Shown here: positions 6,317-13,353 of the stretch, in pieces
How positions within the stretch are numbered: the first letter of the stretch is position 1
Layout: each line of letters opens with the position of its first letter
NCBI GenBank assembly: GCA_001931535.1
Contig: CP016211.1
Location: 8,107,703-8,171,702 of the forward strand
Length of the DNA: 64,000 bases
Direction: 5' to 3'
DNA from: Minicystis rosea
GTDB lineage: Bacteria; Myxococcota_A; Polyangia; Polyangiales; Polyangiaceae
Notes under the pieces: generated by a model
Told to the model about the DNA's origin: nothing
The model's input: only the letters and a program-made list of their open reading frames with translations
Databases searched by the model: none
Translations under genes and position numbers: made by a program

Positions 6317-8523
6317 ATGGCAATGACGAACCTTTGCTTTTCACCGTGGCGATGGCTCGCCCGTCACCAGGCGGCGCTCGGCGCGTATGCGCTCGCCATG
6401 GGTCTGGCTGCCACGACCGGCTGCGCCACGCAGACGGTCGGCCCGACCGGCGGAAGCGGTGGCCTCGGGGGGGCACCACCACGGAGCCGGCGGGCACGGG
6501 CGGCACGGGCGGCGCAGGCACCACGTCGTCGAGCAGCTCGTCCTCGTCGTCGAGCTCGTCCTCGTCATCGAGCTCGTCCTCGTCGTCGAGCTCGTCTTCA
6601 TCGTCGAGCTCGAGCGGCAGCGGGGGCGCGTTCATGCAGCCTCCGGGCACGGCCGACTATCCGGCCGAGACCGAGCAGAACAACATCAAGGCCACGGCGA
6701 ACGTGTTGGCGGAGGGGACCAAGGGGTTCACCGCCGCCGTCTGGCCGCAAGGCGACGTCGATGTGTACATCTTCGAGGTCACCGTTCCCGGCACGAGCGT
6801 CACGATCAAGACCTCCGACGGCCAGGGCGGCTGCCCCACCGGCGCGAAGACCTACGTGCGCGTGCTCGATTCGGCGAGCAGCATCCTCGCGAGCGACGAC
6901 GGGGACAGCGGCTGCACGACCCTCACGCCGGGCGCCAATTCGGGCCTCGCGGGCCTCACGCCGGGCAAGTACTACGTGAAGGTCGAGAGCGCGAACATCA
7001 AAGAGATCCCCTACTACGTGCTCGACATCAAGCTCGCGCCGCCGGGCTGCGGCGACGGCATCATCCAGGTGGTGAACGGGGAGCAGTGCGACGACGGTGA
7101 CGACATCGACGGCGACGGGTGCTCGGCGACCTGCCAGATCGAGAATGGCCCCTACCTCAACGAGGTCGAGGCGAACAACACGCAGGACACGGGCAACCTG
7201 CTCGACGGCTACGCCGGCGCGGTCGCGCAGATCATGCCGCTGGGCGACGTCGACTGGTACACGTTCAACGTGACGGTCCCCGGCTCGTGGATCTCGGCCG
7301 AGGTCACGGACGGGCTCTCCGGTTGCCCGTCGGGCTTCGACTCGAAGATGTACCTCTACAGCCCGAGCAAGGCGCTGATCGTCTCCGACGACGACGGCGG
7401 CGCCGACTCCTGCTCCGAGTTCTCGCCGAGCACGTACACGCAGACGAGCAACCTCCCGGTCGGCCTCTATGCGATCAAGGTCGAGCGCTTCGGTAACAAC
7501 GACACGGTGCCGTTCTACGTGCTCAAGCTGGCGGTCCATCCGCCCACCTGCGGCGACGGCCTCCTGCAGCTCGGCGAGGTGTGCGACGACGGTAACACCG
7601 CTGCCGGTGATGGTTGCTCGCCGACCTGCACGTTCGAGAAGAACTACGTCAACGAGACGGAGGTCAACGACACGCAGTCGCTCGCCAACCCGCTGCCCGC
7701 GGGCGCGGACGGGTTCATCGGCTCCATCAAGCCGAGCGGCGATCTCGACTACTACAAGTTCGACGTGACGATCCCGGGCTCGTCCGTGATCATCCACACG
7801 AGCAACGGCCTGAGCACCTGCCCGTCGGGCTTCGACTCCAAGATCTACCTCTACGATCCGAGCAACACGCAGATCGTCGTCAACGACGACGGCCTCTATC
7901 CGCCGTGCTCGTCGATCTCGCCGTCGGCGAACGCGGCGGCCGCGAACCTCGCGGTCGGCACCTATACCCTGCGCGTCGAGCGCTTCGGCAACAGCGCCAC
8001 GCAGGACCAGTACGTGGTGAGCATCAAGGTGAACCCGCCGGGCTGCGGCGACACCATCATCCAGTCGGGCGAGCAGTGCGACGACGGCAACACCACCGCG
8101 GGCGACGGTTGCTCGGCGACGTGCCAGGTCGAGGCTCCGTACGAGATCGAGCCGAACGGCACGACGGCGACGGCGACACCGCTGTGGCCGTCGACGATGA
8201 CGTGGAAAGGCTCGATCACCCCCGTCGGCGATCGCGACTACTACAGCTTCACCCTGGCCACCGCGGGCAGCCCGACGCTGGTCACGCACGCCGTCGACAA
8301 CCCCAACGCCTGCGGCTTCGACACGGTGATCCACCTGCTCAAGTCGGATGGCACGCAGATCGTGCAAGCCGATGACGGCGGCGTGGGCTCCTGCTCGAAG
8401 ATCGATCCGGTGAGCAAGCCGATGGTCGCGAACCTGCCGGCCGGCACCTACTACGTCTGGGTGCAGCGGTATCTGGATACGCAGGCGATCGCCGCGTACC
8501 AGCTCGATCTCTCCATCCAGTGA
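6317..8523 (+). CDS. PPC-domain / DUF4215 Cys-rich surface lipoprotein, frameshifted at a G7 tract
   Basis: The N-terminus (MAMTNLCFSPWRWLARHQAA, then ALAMGLAATTGCA) is a lipoprotein signal and reads in one frame; the remaining 680 residues read in the next frame. The switch must occur at the seven-G run 6467-6473: one extra G would join LGG to TTTEPAGTGG. After a Ser-only linker of about 30 residues come four PPC-type beta domains (for example GDVDVYIFEVTVPG, GDVDWYTFNVTVPG, GDLDYYKFDVTIPG, GDRDYYSFTL) separated by three DUF4215 modules of the form CGDGxxQxGExCDDGNTxxGDGCSxTC. Such proteins are exported and often anchored at the myxobacterial cell surface; no enzymatic domain is visible. The start follows AGGAG. 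Either a sequencing error or a contingency tract; if real, the full protein is not made from this allele. Confidence 0.8.
6467..6473 (+). repeat. Homopolymeric G7 tract at the frameshift
   Basis: Seven consecutive G inside the coding region, exactly at the point where the signal-peptide frame must change to the PPC-domain frame. Confidence 0.85.
6535..6606 (+). repeat. Four-copy 18-bp minisatellite encoding polyserine
   Basis: Four tandem units of AGCTCGTCCTCGTCGTCG (units start at 6535, 6553, 6571, 6589), with one or two substitutions in units 2 and 4, followed by a partial unit. Each unit encodes six serines, so copy-number change alters linker length without frameshift. Confidence 0.85.
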
Positions 8524-8536
8524 CGACCCCCGCGAC

Positions 8537-8558
8537 GCCCGGCGGCTCACCGCCGGGC
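8537..8558 (+). terminator. Hairpin after the PPC lipoprotein gene
   Basis: Perfect 9-bp stem GCCCGGCGG/CCGCCGGGC with loop CTCA, beginning 13 bases after the stop codon. No T-tract follows, so it may be a Rho-assisted terminator or an mRNA 3'-end stabiliser. Confidence 0.6.
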
Positions 8559-8640
8559 CGCACGCGGCCGCTCCCCTTCCAAGCCACACGATCTACGCGA
8601 ACGCACGAGCATGCGTGTGCTCATGCACGCCATGACATGC

Positions 8641-8953
8641 TTGCGATCACGAGCGCAGACGCATGCAGCGTTGCGCGATGCGCGTGAGGCCGCCGCGATG
8701 CTCGATGCACGCGCATGGCTCGCCGGGCAACGACAGCGGTCACGCTCGCGAAGCTCGCGATATTGACATGCGTACGGATCACGAAGCCGCTCGCTCTCTG
8801 TGATGCGTCATTGCATGCACGCTGGTCACGAGACACTGCGATGCTCAATGCATGCACGATTGATCACGAGCTCGCCGCGGTGCCCGTGTGCAGGCTCGAT
8901 TGCTCACGAGACCGTCTGCAATGCTCCGTGCGCGCACGATCGATCACGAGCCC
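8641..8953. repeat. Degenerate 38-40 bp tandem repeat in convergent gap
   Basis: The 482-base interval 8524-9005 between two convergent genes has no credible gene. It contains the core TCACGAG at 8647, 8826, 8864, 8904 and 8944, plus a TCACGAA variant at 8779. The last four cores are spaced 38, 40 and 40 bases. The fuller unit approximates TGCATGCACGATTGATCACGAG, rich in GCATGC, ATGCAT and GATC palindromes that are unusual in this GC-rich sequence. Units have diverged considerably. Function unknown. Confidence 0.65.
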
Positions 8954-9005
8954 ACGTGCATGCGCGAGGCTCGCGCGTGCGCAGCGATGATGCGAGCCTC
9001 GCCGT

Positions 9006-10370
9006 CTACGTGCCGTCCGGCGCGATGGCGTCCCAACCCGTGGCCTTGGCGAGGCGCGACATGGCCATGTCGAGCTCCATCACGGCGTTCATCTGGCTGA
9101 ACTTGTTCGTGGCGTAGGCCTTCGCGGGCTCGAGCAGCTCTTTCTCGGCGACGGCGCCGACCTCGATGCCTTGCTGCACCGTCACGAGCCACTTCTTCGC
9201 TGTCTTGACGGCCTTCGCGTAGACGTCGACCCGCTTCTGCCAGTCGATGACCTCGGCGTAGGCGACCTCGACCTCGGCGGCGGCGCCGCCCAGGGCCAGG
9301 CGCTGCTGCCCGCGGACCTCGTCGAGCTGGGCCTCGGCTTGGCGGACGCGCGCGACGCCGGGGAGGAAGTCGAGCTTCCATTGGAAGACGAGCGCGGCGC
9401 CGTAGCGGAAGTAGTTCCCCGGGTCGACGACGTACGGGTTGATCTGATCGGCGATGGCGGGCGCGGCGCTCATGCTCGCGGAGAGGCCGATGCCGATGTC
9501 GGGGAAGAGCTGCGCGCGCGCGAGCTGCACCAGCGCGCTGCGCGCGGTCACGCCGGCGCGGGCCATGGCGATCTCGGGGCGGTGCACCATGGCCGCGGAG
9601 AGGTAACGCGTCACGTGGCCGAGCTGGTGCTTGGGCCCCTGCAAGGGCACGTCGGGGATGTCGAGATCGGCGACGCCCGTGTAGAAGCGGAGGCCCGCGA
9701 GCGCGACGCTCACGTAGCGCTGCGCCTCGGACTCGCGCACCTCGAGCTCCGCGCCGTAGGTCTGGAGCTTGAGCAGATCGATCGGATCGCCTTCGTCCTT
9801 GTCGATCGATTTCTGGAGCGTGGCCTGCGCCTTGTTGATGGCGTCGCGCACGTCCTTGAGGAGGAGCTGCGAGTCGCGCGCGAGCTGCAGGCCGAAGTAA
9901 GCCTTGCGCACGTCGACGCGGACGGCGTCGCGCTCTTTCTCGAGATCGGCCTCCTGCACCTTCACGTAGGCGCCGGCCGCGTCCCAGAGGTTCGTGATCT
10001 TGCCGAACGTCCAGAGCGGGATGACGCCCTCGACGCCGACGCGCCACGCGACGGCGAGGCTCGAGCTCAGCGAGACGTCGGTGTTGGGGCTGAAGACGTT
10101 GTTGCCGCGGAGCGACGGGGCGATGGCCACGCCGCCGGTCATCTTGAATTGGCTGAAGGGCGCGAAGTGCGCTTCGTCGAGCTGCGCGCGCGCGTGAAGC
10201 ACCTTCGCGCGCGAGACCGCGAGGTTCGGGTGGTTGCGCTCGACGAGCTGGAGGATGCGCGGCAGGTCGGCGACGACGCGCTCTCCGGCCTCGGCGCGCG
10301 CGCCCGTGACGAAGGCGCCGAGCGCGATCGCGGCCGAGACGAACCCGCGCATGGCGAACGAGCGATCCAT
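9006..10370 (-). CDS. TolC-family outer-membrane efflux/secretion channel
   Basis: 454-residue protein with a signal peptide (MRGFVSAAIALGAFVTGARA) and the long-helix pattern of the TolC/OEP family: LPRILQLVERNHPNLAVSRA near the N-terminus and an internal duplication beginning HRPEIAMARAGVTARSALVQ, each followed by outer-membrane strands and coiled-coil helices such as RQAEAQLDEVRGQQRLALGG. Predicted to trimerise into a channel linking an inner-membrane transporter to the outside; no RND, ABC or MFP partner is adjacent, so the substrate is unknown. The start is MDRSFAMRG; TACCGT lies seven bases before it and GGTGAA (TTCACC on the minus strand) 18 bases further up, forming a plausible promoter for a leaderless mRNA. 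Confidence 0.85.
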   Translation of the reverse strand: MDRSFAMRGFVSAAIALGAFVTGARAEAGERVVADLPRILQLVERNHPNLAVSRAKVLHARAQLDEAHFAPFSQFKMTGGVAIAPSLRGNNVFSPNTDVSLSSSLAVAWRVGVEGVIPLWTFGKITNLWDAAGAYVKVQEADLEKERDAVRVDVRKAYFGLQLARDSQLLLKDVRDAINKAQATLQKSIDKDEGDPIDLLKLQTYGAELEVRESEAQRYVSVALAGLRFYTGVADLDIPDVPLQGPKHQLGHVTRYLSAAMVHRPEIAMARAGVTARSALVQLARAQLFPDIGIGLSASMSAAPAIADQINPYVVDPGNYFRYGAALVFQWKLDFLPGVARVRQAEAQLDEVRGQQRLALGGAAAEVEVAYAEVIDWQKRVDVYAKAVKTAKKWLVTVQQGIEVGAVAEKELLEPAKAYATNKFSQMNAVMELDMAMSRLAKATGWDAIAPDGT

Positions 10371-10377
10371 CGGGCGG

Positions 10378-10383
10378 ACGGTA
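10378..10383 (-). promoter_or_regulatory. TACCGT -10-like box before tolC-like gene
   Basis: TACCGT ends seven bases before the ATG; TTCACC (minus strand, 10402-10407) lies 18 bases upstream as a possible -35. Confidence 0.5.
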
Positions 10384-10477
10384 GCATGGCCGCGCGCGAG
10401 GGGTGAACGGTCCGCGCGCGTCCGGGCGAGCAGCGATCGGGCGCGACGGGGACGCCGCGCCCGCACCGCCTCCGCCG

Positions 10478-13153
10478 CTACTCCTTCGCTTCCTTCGGGG
10501 CGGCGGGCTCCAGATCGATCTCGGGCACCGTGAACGTGCCCTCCTCCGCGCCTTCGGTGACGACGGTCTCCCACTTCTGCGCGCGGGTGGCCGAGGCCAC
10601 GTCGGCGAGGAGGGGCTCGAGGGCCGCGAGGGTCGCCGCGGACGCTCCGATCTTCATCGTGCGCACCACACGACCGACCGAGGCGCCGAGCTCGCTCTTG
10701 CGCTTGTTGATGGCCGCCATCGCCGCGGCGGCGAGTTCATGGCTCTTCTCGTTCGCGGGCGCGGCCACGTGCGCGAACTCGCCCGCCGTCGGCCAGGGCG
10801 CGCGGTGGATGCTCTTGTGCCCCGTCTCGTCCGCGAAGGCCCAGCTCCAGACCTCCTCGGTGATGTAGGGCAGCGCGGGCGCGAACATGCGCAGGAGCAC
10901 GCCGAGCCCGAGCCGGAGCGCCGCCACCGCCGAGCCGCGCGCCTCCTCCGAGACGCCGCCGTCACCGCGGGCGCGGCCCTTCACCAGCTCCACGAAGGTG
11001 TCGGTGAAGCTGCCCCAGAAGAACTGCTCCGTGGCCGAGAGCGCGCCCGCGTAATCGAAGCGCTCGAACGAGTCCGTCGCGTCCGCCACCAGCTTGCCGA
11101 GCGCGCGCACGAAGGCGCGATCGATCTCCTCCGTGATCGGGTGCACGCCCGCCGTCTGGCCGAGCACGAACTTCGAGGCGTTGAAGATCTTGGTGACGAG
11201 GCGCTTGCCCACGGCCAGCACCTTCTCGTCGAAGGCCGTGTCGGTGCCGAGCCGCGCCGACGACGACCAGTAGCGCACGCCGTCGGCCGTGTAGTTGTCG
11301 AGCAGGTGCGACGGCGTGATCACGTTGCCGCGGCTCTTCGACATCTTCTTGCGATCCGGATCGAGGATCCAGCCCGACACGAGCACGTGCTTCCACGGGA
11401 TCGAGGCCTCGTGGAGCATGGCCTTGGCGATCGTGTAGAAGGCCCAGGTGCGGATGATCTCGTGGCTCTGCGGGCGCACGTCGGCGGGGAAGAGCTTCTT
11501 GTGCCGCTCGGGATCGAGCGCCCACGAGGACCCGATCTGCGGCGTCAGCGAGCTCGTGAACCACGTGTCGAACACGTCGGCCTCGCCCATGAATCCGCCG
11601 GGCTTCCCGCGCTGCGCGGCCTCGTAGCCGGGCGGCACGTCGATGGTCGGATCGACCGGCATCTGCTCCGCCGTGGCCACGATGGCCTTGTCGTAGACGG
11701 GCTCGCCGTTCTCATCGAGCGGGTACCAGACGGGGATCTGCACGCCGAAGTAGCGCTGCCGGCTGACGCACCAATCCTGGTTCAAGCCCGCGGTCCACGT
11801 CTGGTAGCGCGAGCCCATGAACGAAGGGTGCCAGCCGATCTCTTCGCCCTTCGCGAGGAGCGCGTCCTTCTTGTCGAGCAGGCGCACGAACCACTGGCGC
11901 GTGCTGATGAACTCGAGCGGGCGATCGCCCTTCTCGAAGAACTTCACCGGGCGCTCGAGCGGCTTCGGCTCCGCTTGGAGCGGCGCGCCCTTCGCCTTGG
12001 CGCTGGCGTTCGCCGGATCGCGGAGCAGCGGGACGATCGCGGTGCGCGCCTGCTTGATGGCCTTGCCCTGAAGATCGGCGTAAGCGCGGTTCGCGGCCTC
12101 GGCATCGAGGCTCGGAAAGTCGCCCTCGCCGAAGCGGATGGGCGCGAGGCGGCCGCCGCGATCGAAGATCTGCCGGAGCGGGAGCTTCTGCTCGCGCCAC
12201 CACATCACGTCGGTGGCATCACCGAAGGTGCAGATCATGAGGATGCCGGTGCCCTTGTCCTTCTCGACCACCGGGCTCGCGAAGATGGGCACCTCGACGT
12301 GGAAGATCGGCGTCACCGCCTTCTTCCCGATGAGGTGCTGGTAGCGCGGATCGTCCGGGTGCGCGGCCACCGCGACGCAGGCGGGGAGCAGCTCGGGCCG
12401 CGTGGTCGAGATGATGAAGCTCTCGTCCGAGCCGGCCACCGCGAAGGCGATGTCGTGGAACGCGCCCTGCTGCGGGCGATCCTCCACCTCGGCCTGGGCC
12501 ACGGCGGTCTGGAAATCCACGTCCCACATCGTCGGCGCGACCACGCTGTAGACGTGGCCCTTCTCGTACAGATCGCGGAACGAGAGCTGCGCCAGCTTGC
12601 GACAGCGATCGTCGATGGTGGCGTACTCCTCCTTCCAATCGACGGAGAGACCGAGCCTCTGCCAAAGGCCCATGAAGGCCTTCTCATCGGTCTTCGTCAC
12701 CTCGTGACAGAGCTCGATGAAGTTGGGACGCGACACCGTCTTCGGCGGCGGGCTCTGCTTGCCCTTCTCGTCGGGAGGCGCGGGCGGCAGCTTGAGGCCG
12801 GGCTGATAAGGCTCCTTCACGTCGACGCGGACGTTGAAGTAGTTCTGCACGCGACGCTCGGTGGGCAGGCCGTTGTCGTCCCAGCCCATCGGGTAATACG
12901 TGTTCTTCCCGCGCATGCGCTGGTAGCGCACGATCACGTCGGTCTGCGTGTAGCTGAAGACGTGACCGATGTGCAGCGAGCCCGAGACGGTGGGCGGCGG
13001 CGTGTCGACGACGAACGTCTCTTCGCGCGGGCGCGAAGGGTCGTAGCGGAAGGTGCCCTCCCGCTCCCAGACCTCGCCCCAGCGCTTCTCCACGGCTTCG
13101 GACTCGAAGTGCTTGGGGAGGGCTGTGACATCGACGGATCGGTAGCTCTTCAT
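10478..13153 (-). CDS. valS: Valyl-tRNA synthetase
   Basis: 891-residue class I aminoacyl-tRNA synthetase. The N-terminus MKSYRSVDVTALPKHFESEA leads into the HIGH motif SLHIGHVFSY (61-64), the KMSKS loop is RKKMSKSRGN (603-607), and the editing domain and the anticodon-binding domain are present. The phrases PPPTVSGSLHIGH and GWDDNGLPTERRVQNYF are typical of ValS rather than IleS or LeuS. It is slightly shorter than the Escherichia coli enzyme (951) and has little or no C-terminal coiled coil. Start chosen at the ATG immediately before the conserved N-terminus; TATAGA (minus strand, 13163-13168) lies nine bases upstream. Essential, cytoplasmic; monocistronic here. Confidence 0.96.
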   Translation of the reverse strand: MKSYRSVDVTALPKHFESEAVEKRWGEVWEREGTFRYDPSRPREETFVVDTPPPTVSGSLHIGHVFSYTQTDVIVRYQRMRGKNTYYPMGWDDNGLPTERRVQNYFNVRVDVKEPYQPGLKLPPAPPDEKGKQSPPPKTVSRPNFIELCHEVTKTDEKAFMGLWQRLGLSVDWKEEYATIDDRCRKLAQLSFRDLYEKGHVYSVVAPTMWDVDFQTAVAQAEVEDRPQQGAFHDIAFAVAGSDESFIISTTRPELLPACVAVAAHPDDPRYQHLIGKKAVTPIFHVEVPIFASPVVEKDKGTGILMICTFGDATDVMWWREQKLPLRQIFDRGGRLAPIRFGEGDFPSLDAEAANRAYADLQGKAIKQARTAIVPLLRDPANASAKAKGAPLQAEPKPLERPVKFFEKGDRPLEFISTRQWFVRLLDKKDALLAKGEEIGWHPSFMGSRYQTWTAGLNQDWCVSRQRYFGVQIPVWYPLDENGEPVYDKAIVATAEQMPVDPTIDVPPGYEAAQRGKPGGFMGEADVFDTWFTSSLTPQIGSSWALDPERHKKLFPADVRPQSHEIIRTWAFYTIAKAMLHEASIPWKHVLVSGWILDPDRKKMSKSRGNVITPSHLLDNYTADGVRYWSSSARLGTDTAFDEKVLAVGKRLVTKIFNASKFVLGQTAGVHPITEEIDRAFVRALGKLVADATDSFERFDYAGALSATEQFFWGSFTDTFVELVKGRARGDGGVSEEARGSAVAALRLGLGVLLRMFAPALPYITEEVWSWAFADETGHKSIHRAPWPTAGEFAHVAAPANEKSHELAAAAMAAINKRKSELGASVGRVVRTMKIGASAATLAALEPLLADVASATRAQKWETVVTEGAEEGTFTVPEIDLEPAAPKEAKE

Positions 13154-13219
13154 CAGGCGCGCTCTATAGCACGAACGCCCGGCTGAGACGCGACGCGTCG
13201 GCTGTCGCGCCCGCCCGCC

Positions 13220-13353
13220 AGAGACCTGACCCGTCAACGTGATCCGCCGCGTGATCCGGCACCGAAGTCTGCGGTGCGTGCTCACGTACGGCGAGTACGC
13301 TCCGCGCGCTCCTCGACCTCACGCCGCGTTTGACGCCAAGGGGTCAGGTCTCT
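13220..13353. repeat. REP-like palindromic element, 13-bp perfect terminal inverted repeats
   Basis: A 134-bp element flanked by AGAGACCTGACCC (13220-13232) and GGGTCAGGTCTCT (13341-13353). Inside is an imperfect hairpin GCGTGCTC/GAGTACGC (13276-13283 and 13293-13300, one G:U pair). The right arm covers the first bases of the stop codon of the neighbouring kinase gene. The GGGTCAGGTCTC-type arm is, from memory, a motif associated with REP-type elements mobilised by REP-associated tyrosine transposases; no transposase is nearby, so this would be a non-autonomous copy. Confidence 0.6.

Noticed and set aside
6341..6650. Acidic DDEDEL repeat protein on the minus strand
   Set aside because: It is the antisense reading of the polyserine minisatellite of the PPC lipoprotein.
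8641..8953. Possible CRISPR array
   Set aside because: Cores are only 7 bp identical, the intervening sequence is repeated too rather than unique, and no cas genes are near.
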